A stretch of 64,000 nucleotides of DNA from Stutzerimonas stutzeri. Its GTDB lineage: Bacteria; Pseudomonadota; Gammaproteobacteria; Pseudomonadales; Pseudomonadaceae. The notes below the pieces were generated by a model. That model was given only the letters and a program-made list of their open reading frames with translations. It was not told the origin of the DNA and searched no databases. Positions within the stretch are counted from its first letter, which is position 1; every line of letters starts with the position of its first letter. Shown piece after piece: positions 9,165 through 15,661 of this stretch. Position numbers and translations under genes: made by a program. Location of the stretch: assembly GCF_002890895.1 (NCBI RefSeq), contig NZ_POUL01000006.1, forward strand, positions 62,001 through 126,000. Reading direction: 5' to 3'.

Positions 9165-10871
9165 TTAATCCTTGGTCACGCGGTTGACTTCTTCCAGGCT
9201 GGTAATGCCATTCATGGCTTTGACCAGACCGGAAATGCGCAAATCATTGAATCCATCCTTGCGCGCCTGGAGGGCGATATCGATGGAATTACCTTCCTCC
9301 ATGATAAGCCGCTGCAGGGCAGGCGTGATTTTAACCACTTCATAAATACCGACACGGCCTTTGTAGCCGCCGTTGCAATTATCGCAACCTACCGGACCAT
9401 AGAGCTGAAAGGTGCCGATCCTGTCTTCTGGTATCCCTTCCTTTAAAAGCGCCTCGCGTGGCACCTCGACTTCTTTCTTACAACTAGAACAAAGCTTACG
9501 AGCGAGCCGCTGGGCGATGATCAGGTTGACGGATGTCGCGATGTTAAAGGCCGGTACGCCCATGTTACGCAGACGGGTGAGCGTCTCCGCAGCACTGTTG
9601 GTGTGAAGGGTAGACATGACCATATGGCCGGTTTGGGCGGCTTTTACCGCAATCTCCGCCGTTTCAAGGTCCCGAATTTCCCCCACCATGATGATGTCCG
9701 GGTCCTGACGCAAAAAAGCGCGCAGCGCCTGGGCGAAATCCATGCCTTGGCGCGGATTGACGTTGACCTGGTTAATGCCCTCAAGGTTTATCTCCACCGG
9801 GTCTTCCGCGGTGGAGATGTTCACGTCCACCGTATTAAGAATGTTCAGCCCGGTGTACAGGGAAACGGTCTTACCCGAGCCGGTAGGCCCAGTGACCAAG
9901 ATCATTCCTTGCGGCTGCTTTAGCGCGGCCATGTACAGCGCTTTCTGTTCTTCCTCATAACCCAGCGCATCGATCCCCATCTTGGCACTGGAGGAGTCGA
10001 GGATACGCATCACGATCTTTTCGCCCCACAGCGTGGGCAGGCTGTTGACGCGGAAATCGATGGACTTGGTCTTGGAGACCTTCATCTTGATTCGGCCGTC
10101 CTGCGGCTTGCGTCGTTCGGCAATATCCAGCGCCGCCATCACTTTGAGCCGTGCAGAAATCCGACTGACCAACTGCACTGGTGGCCTCGCGACTTCATGC
10201 AGGACACCATCGGTACGGAAGCGGACGCGATAAGACTTTTCGTAGGGCTCGAAGTGCAGGTCCGATGAGCCACGCTTGATTGCGTCCAGCAGCATCTTGT
10301 TGACGAAGCGCACGACCGGCGCATCGTCCGCCTCGTTGTGCTCGACGTCTTCCTTTGGGGCTGCACCGCCACCCATCTCAATATCCAGATCGTCGAGATC
10401 GGAATCGGTCAGCCCGTCCAATGCGCTATTTACCGACTCAAACAGCTTCTCGATGGCCTCGCCGAGCTTGTCGTCCTCCACCAACACTGACTCGACGGAG
10501 AGCCCGGTATTGAACTGGATGTCGCTAATGGCCTGGTGATTGGTCGGGTCGGATACGGCCACATACAGCTTGTTGCCGCGCCGCCGCAACGGAAGCACAC
10601 GGTGCTGCCGGACCAGCTTTTCGCTGACAAGGTCCTGAGGTTGCGTTTCTTTATCCAGTGCACTCAGGTCAAAGTACGGCACCCCGAACTGCTCACCCGC
10701 GAATTCTGCCAACGCTCGGCTTTTTACCAGCTTGTTCTGAACCAGCCAGGAAACCAGCGGCACCTGGCTGCGCTGGGCTTGCTGCTGCGCCTGCAGCGCA
10801 ATCTTTTCATCAAGCTGGCCGACCAGAACCAACTGGCGAGCCAAACCACCGAGGGGAGTGTTTTCGTTCAT
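9165..10871 (-). CDS. pilB: Type IV pilus assembly ATPase PilB
   Basis: This 568-aa cytoplasmic hexameric ATPase powers pilus extension. It has the N-terminal MshEN-type domain (residues 1-150), then the secretion ATPase core with Walker A GPTGSGKT at 328-335, the Asp box (DIIMVGEIRD) near residue 394, the His box (TGHMVMSTLHTN), and the tetracysteine zinc site made of CSSC near 459 and CDNC near 491. It starts the minus-strand pilBCD operon, divergent from the pilin gene, and is close in sequence to other Pseudomonas PilB proteins. Confidence 0.97.
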   Translation of the reverse strand: MNENTPLGGLARQLVLVGQLDEKIALQAQQQAQRSQVPLVSWLVQNKLVKSRALAEFAGEQFGVPYFDLSALDKETQPQDLVSEKLVRQHRVLPLRRRGNKLYVAVSDPTNHQAISDIQFNTGLSVESVLVEDDKLGEAIEKLFESVNSALDGLTDSDLDDLDIEMGGGAAPKEDVEHNEADDAPVVRFVNKMLLDAIKRGSSDLHFEPYEKSYRVRFRTDGVLHEVARPPVQLVSRISARLKVMAALDIAERRKPQDGRIKMKVSKTKSIDFRVNSLPTLWGEKIVMRILDSSSAKMGIDALGYEEEQKALYMAALKQPQGMILVTGPTGSGKTVSLYTGLNILNTVDVNISTAEDPVEINLEGINQVNVNPRQGMDFAQALRAFLRQDPDIIMVGEIRDLETAEIAVKAAQTGHMVMSTLHTNSAAETLTRLRNMGVPAFNIATSVNLIIAQRLARKLCSSCKKEVEVPREALLKEGIPEDRIGTFQLYGPVGCDNCNGGYKGRVGIYEVVKITPALQRLIMEEGNSIDIALQARKDGFNDLRISGLVKAMNGITSLEEVNRVTKD

Positions 10872-10950
10872 TGAACTGCCTATAAAGGCCGGGGAAATGT
10901 CGCGCCCTTATAACGCAGTTCCAAAGGCCTGCCAAACGCGCGAAACAGAG

Positions 10951-10967
10951 GTGGCAAATTTTGTCAC
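10951..10967. repeat. 17-bp imperfect palindrome upstream of pilB
   Basis: GTGGCAAA and TTTGTCAC flank a single central T, giving half-sites that are complementary at seven of eight positions. It lies about 80 bp before the pilB start codon, where a dimeric regulator could bind. I know of no regulator with this exact site, so the role is open. Confidence 0.4.
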
Positions 10968-11315
10968 TTGTTGACCGTGGAGGTTGCTGTCTAACCAAGC
11001 TACCCCGCCAACAACCACTAGATCAACTGACTTCTCCGCGGCACCAACTGCTGGAGGCGCGCCCCGCCCCGATACAATGCCGAGCATCTCTTATACAAGC
11101 GAAGGCATTCGACCGACGCTATTGCGCCCAAGTGGCAAAGACCCAAGCGCAGCGGGGCCTCAGACAAAGCTAGCCTCCCCCTGTAGAAGGTGCGCCCCGC
11201 AGCGAAAGCTAGCTGCAAGCTGGTTAGAAACCGCCCCCACACATTACGCCAACTCAGCCGCGGAAAGTGATACACCGCACAGCTGCAGCGCTTCACGTAA
11301 CCACCCCGCCCCGAT

Positions 11316-11331
11316 TGGCACAGAAGCTGCT
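11316..11331 (+). promoter_or_regulatory. Sigma54 (-24/-12) promoter for the short pilin
   Basis: TGGCACAGAAGCTGCT has the required GG (11317-11318) and GC (11329-11330) separated by exactly 10 bp and differs from the consensus TGGCAC-N5-TTGCT at only one of the conserved bases. Transcription would begin near 11342, 35 nt upstream of the pilin ATG. Type IV pilin genes in Pseudomonas are classically transcribed by RpoN with the activator PilR, and rpoN itself is in this window (33403-34920). PilR sites were not identified. Confidence 0.8.
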
Positions 11332-11376
11332 CCTATCTCACTAGGTCCAACGACCTCACTAACAAGGAGCTTTTCA

Positions 11377-11562
11377 ATGAAGTCCACTAAGAAACAAAAA
11401 GGTTTTACGCTGATCGAGCTGATGATCGTGATCGCGATCATCGGCATTTTGGCTGCCATTGCGATTCCACAGTTCAACGAGTATCGCCAACGCGCAAACG
11501 ACACGTCCGCAGTAGCAGATGTCAAGAACGGAACTACTTCTATTATTGCATCTCTGAAGTGA
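11377..11562 (+). CDS. Short type IV pilin (PilA-N-like, helix only)
   Basis: This is a 61-aa prepilin: a 9-residue basic leader (MKSTKKQKG), the PilD cleavage site before [14 protein letters not shown] with the conserved Glu5, and a 52-residue mature part ending at SLK. The mature chain covers just the N-terminal alpha helix of a normal pilin; the beta-sheet head and disulfide loop are missing. The reading frame is intact, and the ATG has AAGGAG seven bases upstream, so it does not look like a random truncation. The next gene, 19 bp downstream, encodes a secreted cysteine-rich protein. The arrangement resembles PilA-N of Geobacter, where the head is a separate polypeptide. With only Phe1, Phe24 and Tyr27 it is poor in aromatic residues compared with conductive Geobacter pilins. 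Confidence 0.85.
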   Translation: MKSTKKQKGFTLIELMIVIAIIGILAAIAIPQFNEYRQRANDTSAVADVKNGTTSIIASLK

Positions 11563-11581
11563 AGACTAAGGACCGCATATT

Positions 11582-12028
11582 ATGAAAAAAATCTCTCTCG
11601 CTTTGGCAGCTCTAACGTTCTCCGGCTTGGCTTCTGCAGTGCCGCTCTCGTCCTCCGGGACGGTAACAGTGCTGCAATGCACCAACTTGAATGAAGATGT
11701 AAAAATAAACTTGACCGCCGGCGTCGTTGCAGGAGTGGACTGTACAGCCACCAGGGTCGCCCTTGCTGCTTGCCATACCGCCGGCATGTTGAAGTCGCGC
11801 TCAGTGGGCCAAAAGACCATTACCGAGCAAGACGCTACTGGCGCGGATGTTGAAAAGACCGTTTCGTGCACAGTCGGAGAGGCGGATAAAGACTGCAAGT
11901 CGGTTCCGGTACAAGGCGCCGCCGTCCCCTCGTCCACTACCAATTATGGCACCGTTAATACCCAATATCCTGGGACTGGCGCTTGCAGTACAACCGTGGC
12001 CGAGAATGTTGCTAAGGCTCTTCAATAA
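11582..12028 (+). CDS. Secreted six-cysteine protein, possible pilin head (PilA-C-like)
   Basis: This 148-aa protein has a clear Sec signal peptide (MKKISLALAALTFSGLASA, predicted cleavage after residue 19) and no membrane anchor. The mature part of about 129 residues is rich in Thr, Ser, Val and Ala and has six cysteines, an even number that could form three disulfides in the periplasm. No known domain was recognised. It has its own ribosome site (AAGGA) and follows the helix-only pilin by 19 bp, within the same predicted sigma54 transcript, which ends at a strong terminator 22 bp later. From the context I infer that it supplies the globular part of a two-piece pilin; direct homology to Geobacter PilA-C could not be tested. 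It could instead be a separate secreted protein or chaperone. Confidence 0.65.
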   Translation: MKKISLALAALTFSGLASAVPLSSSGTVTVLQCTNLNEDVKINLTAGVVAGVDCTATRVALAACHTAGMLKSRSVGQKTITEQDATGADVEKTVSCTVGEADKDCKSVPVQGAAVPSSTTNYGTVNTQYPGTGACSTTVAENVAKALQ

Positions 12029-12049
12029 AACCGTTAGCATTACATGAGA

Positions 12050-12074
12050 GGAGAGCGCAGCTCTCCTTTTTTTT
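12050..12074 (+). terminator. Rho-independent terminator of the two-gene pilin operon
   Basis: A 7-bp perfect stem (GGAGAGC and GCTCTCC) with a 3-nt loop is followed by eight T residues, starting 22 bp after the stop codon at 12028. It closes the pilin transcript, so the ABC transporter genes from 12325 onward should be transcribed separately or by readthrough at a lower level. Confidence 0.92.
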
Positions 12075-12324
12075 CACCGATTTATTAGTAAAGGAGAGCC
12101 AATTAGCTAACTGTGTTTTAACGCTACGCCTCTCTCCTATCTGGTTACTTCGGATTGTCAGTGGTATGACTAACACAACCGCGAGCGGACTAGATCAAAC
12201 CGGCCTTCAGCGCATGCAACTGCTCGCAGTAGCTCAGACCTATCGCGATGAATTCCACCTCTGTGCTATTTTCGATCTGTAAGCAACGGTCAATTTTTAA
12301 CACCACCGGCACTCTACCTAAACA
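12075..12324. other. Intergenic region with possible minus-strand gene remnant
   Basis: About 250 bp separate the pilin terminator from the ABC permease gene, with visibly lower GC than the flanks. On the minus strand the frame ending at 12190 reads like protein over its last 35 codons (KIDRCLQIENSTEVEF...), but its upstream part runs into the permease gene and no start fits. It could be the leftover end of a displaced gene. I could not identify the family. The promoter for the ABC operon should lie here. Confidence 0.35.
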
Positions 12325-13134
12325 ATGCAAATTCTTCCTGATTTTTTTACTGCATTGCGCCTGATCTCTAAGGCGAGAATCTCCTGGATAATCGCCGGCA
12401 TAGTGCTGGTTGTAGCATTGACCACGCTGCTGTCTGCTTATTTCGGCGGCCGCCAACCGGCTACAGTTGCGCTGGATGTGGGCTTGTCGACCATTCGCCT
12501 GCTGCTGCCTCTGCTGATTGTACTGCTGGTGCAGGATTTGATGTCCCGCGAGTTTGACAAGCGCTATTACCTCAACTCACTGACCTATCCGCGCGCACGA
12601 CACCGCCTGCTACTAGGTCGTTTTGTCGCGCTGTTTGCGCTGGTGCTGGGTGTATTGCTGACGCTGGGCCTGTTGCAGATCGGCCTGATACATCTTATTG
12701 GCGGTACCTACCCCCAGGCCACGCCAGTCGCCATGGGCCAGCCCTATCTGATCGTGATCGCTTTTATAGCGCTAGACCTGCTGGTGCTGAGCGCACTGGC
12801 GACCCTGCTGGCGGTGGTCGCTTCAACCCCGAGCTTCGTCCTGATCGGCACCTTCGGCTTTATGCTGGTGGCGCGCTCCTATGGCGCCATTATCGAATTG
12901 CTGAGCAATCAGGCAGGACTGGTGAGCAAAACAGAAGGCTACCGCGCTAGCCTCGGCGTGCTCGGTTATCTATTGCCAGATCTCGGCGCGCTGGATCTGC
13001 GCATGCTGGCGCTCTACGGTCAGCCGGCGTTTCTACCCCCCGACTGGCCCTGGCTGCTGCTAAGTAATCTCGCCTACGCCGCCGCCTTGTTTGCACTGGC
13101 GATCTGGGCGCTGCAACGTAAGCGGTTCGCCTGA
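12325..13134 (+). CDS. ABC-2 type permease, PilI-like
   Basis: This 269-aa protein is an integral membrane permease with about six hydrophobic segments (near residues 20-42, 55-75, 100-130, 140-170, 172-190 and 245-265). The segment after the second helix (DLMSREFDKRYYLNSLTYPRAR) looks like the coupling region of ABC-2 exporters. It is the first of three tightly packed genes (2-bp gap, then a 4-bp overlap) encoding permease, periplasm-facing protein and ATPase. The set resembles PilGHI of Myxococcus xanthus, an ABC exporter needed for pilus assembly, with this gene in the PilI role. That assignment rests on context and general architecture, not on an alignment. Confidence 0.65.
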   Translation: MQILPDFFTALRLISKARISWIIAGIVLVVALTTLLSAYFGGRQPATVALDVGLSTIRLLLPLLIVLLVQDLMSREFDKRYYLNSLTYPRARHRLLLGRFVALFALVLGVLLTLGLLQIGLIHLIGGTYPQATPVAMGQPYLIVIAFIALDLLVLSALATLLAVVASTPSFVLIGTFGFMLVARSYGAIIELLSNQAGLVSKTEGYRASLGVLGYLLPDLGALDLRMLALYGQPAFLPPDWPWLLLSNLAYAAALFALAIWALQRKRFA

Positions 13135-13136
13135 GC

Positions 13137-13976
13137 ATGCCACTCCAACGTTACTGGCCTCTGCTGCTGGCGCTGCTAGGTTTCACCCTATTCTCAGCCG
13201 CATCGCAGTGGCGCGCTCGCACGCCTGCGCCTGTGGCGCCCGCCGTAGAAGGTCGGGTGGTAGTCGCCGCGCCGGTATTGCTGGTGCTGTTCGGCGGTGA
13301 CCGCTTTCTGGCGGCCAACCTGGAAACCATGCGCCTGGCAGCCACCGGTGTGGACTGGGGGCAGGCGGATACCGGCTATCTTGTGCGTGCCCAGCAAGTG
13401 GTGGCCGAGCTCAACCCCTGTCATGAAGACAACTATTACCTGGCTAACGGCCTCCTCACCTGGGGTGGCGCGGATCATGAAGGCACCGAGGTGCTGCGTC
13501 GCGCCATGCAGTGCCGCTTCTGGGACGAACTGCCGGCGTTTTTCTATGGCTTCAACCAGTGGTTCTTCAAAAAGGATATTGCCGAGGCCAGCCGTGCGCT
13601 GGAGTTGGCGGCCCAGCGTGCAACCGGGAATGCGGCAGGCTTTCGCAAAATGGCGGTGATGTTGCGCGCCGAGCAGTTTGCCGATGAGCGGTTGGCCCAC
13701 AATTACCTGATTCAGCAGCGCGACAGCGCAGCCGACCCCAAACTACAAGACATGCTCGACAAGCGCGTCGTCCGCCTGCGGGGCCTGATTGAGCTGCGCG
13801 AGGCGCAACGCCGCTATGAAGAAGAACATGGTCCGCTTATAGCACTTGAGCAGCTGGTCGAGCGGCGCCTGATCGACAGCCTGCCAGCCGACCCCTTGCG
13901 CCTCGGCTATGAGCTGCGTGACGGGCGCATCGAACTAAAGAAAGTGAAAATCGCCGGATTGGAGGAACAACCTTGA
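13137..13976 (+). CDS. Membrane-anchored helical-repeat protein of pilus ABC locus (PilG-like)
   Basis: This 279-aa protein has one N-terminal hydrophobic helix (residues 7-22, uncleaved anchor or signal) and a second hydrophobic stretch near residues 42-53. The rest is alpha-helical with Ala/Leu-rich TPR-like pairs (residues 65-230). Near the C-terminus it has PADPLRLGYELRDGRIE, similar to the short DP-x-G-x-Y motif found at the ends of many pilus-associated repeat proteins. It sits between the permease and ATPase genes. In Myxococcus the corresponding member of the set is PilG, a membrane-anchored protein of unknown function. The family was not recognised from sequence alone. This PilG is unrelated to the chemotaxis-type PilG of P. 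aeruginosa. Confidence 0.5.
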   Translation: MPLQRYWPLLLALLGFTLFSAASQWRARTPAPVAPAVEGRVVVAAPVLLVLFGGDRFLAANLETMRLAATGVDWGQADTGYLVRAQQVVAELNPCHEDNYYLANGLLTWGGADHEGTEVLRRAMQCRFWDELPAFFYGFNQWFFKKDIAEASRALELAAQRATGNAAGFRKMAVMLRAEQFADERLAHNYLIQQRDSAADPKLQDMLDKRVVRLRGLIELREAQRRYEEEHGPLIALEQLVERRLIDSLPADPLRLGYELRDGRIELKKVKIAGLEEQP

Positions 13977-14869
13977 GCGCAGCCGTTGAGTTTAAGGGTG
14001 TCAGCCATACCTACCGAGCCAAGGGTAAGCAGGTTCAGGCTGTACGGAACGTCAGCTTCAGCCTGTCGGAAGGAGAGGTGTTCGGTTTTGTTGGCCCAAA
14101 CGGCGCCGGCAAGTCCACCACGATCAAGATCATGCTGGACATCATCAACGACTATCAGGGTCAGGTAACGCTTTACGGCATTGATGCCCGCCGGGCCGAA
14201 GCCCGACAGGGCATGGCCTATGTGCCCGAGGCGCCGGCGCTGTACGACCAGTTCACCCCGCTGGAAATCCTGCGCATGGGCCTGTCGATGTATGGCATCA
14301 AGCGCAGCGACGCGGATGCCTGGTGTTTGCAATGGCTGGAGCGATTCTCCGTGGACGGCACCGGTAAGCGGCGGATGCGCGAGCTCTCCAAAGGCAACGC
14401 ACAGCGGGTCGCGCTGGCCCATGCCATGGCTGTCGAGCCACGCCTGCTCATCCTCGACGAGCCGCTGTCCGGCCTTGACCCGGTGGGCCGCAAGGATGTG
14501 GTCGAGATCCTCAATGAGTACAAGAAACAAGGTGGCGCGATCTTCTTCACTTCTCACGTGCTGCATGACGTGGAACGAATCGCCGACCGCTTCGGCTTTA
14601 TCAACAAAGGCCAGCTGGTCACCGTACGCTCGCCGCGCGAACTGGCGGCCGAACGTGCTGACTGTTTTATCCTGCGTTACCAGGCGGATCAGTCGCTAAC
14701 GCCCGAGTGCATCGCGCTTCGCCCCGGCGAGTTCGAGTGCGAGCTTGCGCAAAGCGAGCTTCCGGCCGCCATCGCGCAGCTGGGCAACACCGGCGGCCAC
14801 CTGCTGACCGTCAAGCCTGCCGTATCGCTAGAGACTGTGTTCTTCCGCATTCTCGCCGAGGCCTCCTAG
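13973..14869 (+). CDS. ABC transporter ATP-binding protein, PilH-like
   Basis: This 298-aa protein is the ATPase of the three-gene transporter. Walker A (GPNGAGKST) is near residues 42-50, the ABC signature is unusual (LSKGN rather than LSGGQ) near residue 138, Walker B is LLILDEPLSGLD and the switch His is in TSHVLHD. The Q-loop position reads YVPEAP, as in several ABC-2 export ATPases. An extra C-terminal domain of about 80 residues follows the nucleotide-binding domain. The start is a TTG at 13973 with GGAGGA just upstream, overlapping the previous stop codon. By position it corresponds to PilH of the Myxococcus PilGHI exporter, although bacitracin- or bacteriocin-type export ATPases look similar. 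Confidence 0.75.
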   Translation: MSAAVEFKGVSHTYRAKGKQVQAVRNVSFSLSEGEVFGFVGPNGAGKSTTIKIMLDIINDYQGQVTLYGIDARRAEARQGMAYVPEAPALYDQFTPLEILRMGLSMYGIKRSDADAWCLQWLERFSVDGTGKRRMRELSKGNAQRVALAHAMAVEPRLLILDEPLSGLDPVGRKDVVEILNEYKKQGGAIFFTSHVLHDVERIADRFGFINKGQLVTVRSPRELAAERADCFILRYQADQSLTPECIALRPGEFECELAQSELPAAIAQLGNTGGHLLTVKPAVSLETVFFRILAEAS

Positions 14870-14928
14870 ACGTATTCGTACAGACTGCCTTTTGACGGGA
14901 TGCACCTTGTTGCGCCGAGCATAGGCCG

Positions 14929-14957
14929 CATTCGCCGCGAGGCGCGCCTCCTACAGA
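14929..14957. repeat. Solitary REP-like element
   Basis: Read on the minus strand, this is GTAGGAGGCGCGCCTCGCGG followed by CGAATG, matching the general Pseudomonas REP pattern (a GTAGGAGC-type head, a short GC palindrome and a CGAAT tail). It lies in the gap between the pilus ABC operon and the YtoQ-like gene. It has a different palindrome core from the REP pair at 63608-63674. Confidence 0.65.
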
Positions 14958-15068
14958 AGCTTGATCATCCGCTGAGCATTTGCCAGTGGCTGGCCTTGAG
15001 GCGCCTACCGGGCTAGCATCGAGCCCTCTTTGCCTAAGCGCAGCGCAGCCCAAATCTCAGGAGGATTC

Positions 15069-15506
15069 ATGAGCTTTACCGTTTACCTGTCCGGCGAAAT
15101 TCACACCGACTGGCGCGACGAGATCAAGCGTGGCGCCGCCGCAGCCGGACTGGATGTGCGATTCACCTCAGCCGTAACCGATCACGAAGCCAGCGATGCT
15201 GCCGGCGATTGCCTGGGCGACGAGCCGAATGCCTTCTGGCGCGACCACAAGTCGTCCAAGGTCAATGCAATCCGCACCAAAACGCTGATCCAGGGAGCGG
15301 ACCTCGTGGTGGTGCGTTTCGGCGATAAGTACAAGCAGTGGAACGCAGCGTTTGATGCCGGTTACTGCGCGGCGCTGGGCAAGCCTTATGTCACGCTGCA
15401 TGACGAGGTCATCGTGCACCCACTGAAGGAAGTCGATGCGGCAGCCATGGCTTGGGCCACCACCACCGAACAGGTCGTGGAGATTTTGAAACACGTGGTG
15501 CAGTAA
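15069..15506 (+). CDS. YtoQ family protein
   Basis: This 145-aa cytoplasmic protein matches the YtoQ family of unknown function. It starts MSFTVYLSGEIHTDWRDEI and contains a nucleoside 2-deoxyribosyltransferase-like layout: an early YLSGEIHTDWR segment, an ADLVVVRFGDKYKQWN stretch and an AAFDAGYCAALGKPYVTLHD motif resembling the active-site region of that fold. No substrate is known. The ATG at 15069 follows AGGAGGATTC, a good ribosome site. It is convergent with cysNC. Confidence 0.8.
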   Translation: MSFTVYLSGEIHTDWRDEIKRGAAAAGLDVRFTSAVTDHEASDAAGDCLGDEPNAFWRDHKSSKVNAIRTKTLIQGADLVVVRFGDKYKQWNAAFDAGYCAALGKPYVTLHDEVIVHPLKEVDAAAMAWATTTEQVVEILKHVVQ

Positions 15507-15573
15507 AGCCGCGGATGGGTCGCAACTCCCGCAGATCGAACCCGCGACTCACTGTCCAGCAATGCGGTTGCCT

Positions 15574-15607
15574 CACAAAAAAGAAACCCCGCCACATGGA
15601 CGGGGTT
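15574..15607 (-). terminator. Rho-independent terminator after cysDNC
   Basis: On the minus strand, AACCCCG and CGGGGTT form a 7-bp stem around a 9-nt loop, followed by TTTCTTTTTT, about 55 bp past the cysNC stop codon. Confidence 0.88.
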
Positions 15608-15661
15608 GATCATCAGCCTGAACGCCCTGGCTGCCCAGGGCTCAACATCTCATTTCATTGA

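Larger units (their letters stand above)
10872..11376. other. Divergent pilB / pilin intergenic region
   Basis: This 505-bp region separates the minus-strand pilBCD operon from the plus-strand short pilin. It holds an imperfect palindrome (GTGGCAAAT/TTTGTCAC, 10951-10967) about 80 bp upstream of the pilB start, and a sigma54-type promoter at 11316-11331 in front of the pilin. Between roughly 11000 and 11300 I see no supported gene. In many Pseudomonas this interval is where pilin alleles and accessory genes are exchanged. Confidence 0.6.

Noticed and set aside
11377..11562. Conductive e-pilin interpretation of the short pilin
   Set aside because: Length is similar to Geobacter PilA-N, but the mature chain has only three aromatic residues (Phe1, Phe24, Tyr27), and the C-terminal aromatics are missing. 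No claim of conductivity is supported.
11377..11562. Short pilin as a frameshifted full-length pilA
   Set aside because: The following gene starts with its own ribosome site and a complete signal peptide, and no pilin head sequence was seen in the other frames between 11562 and 12028.
12325..14869. Equating the ABC genes with P. aeruginosa pilG, pilH and pilI
   Set aside because: Those names in P. aeruginosa denote chemotaxis-like regulators (CheY and CheW types); the genes here are ABC transporter parts and share only the Myxococcus-style names.
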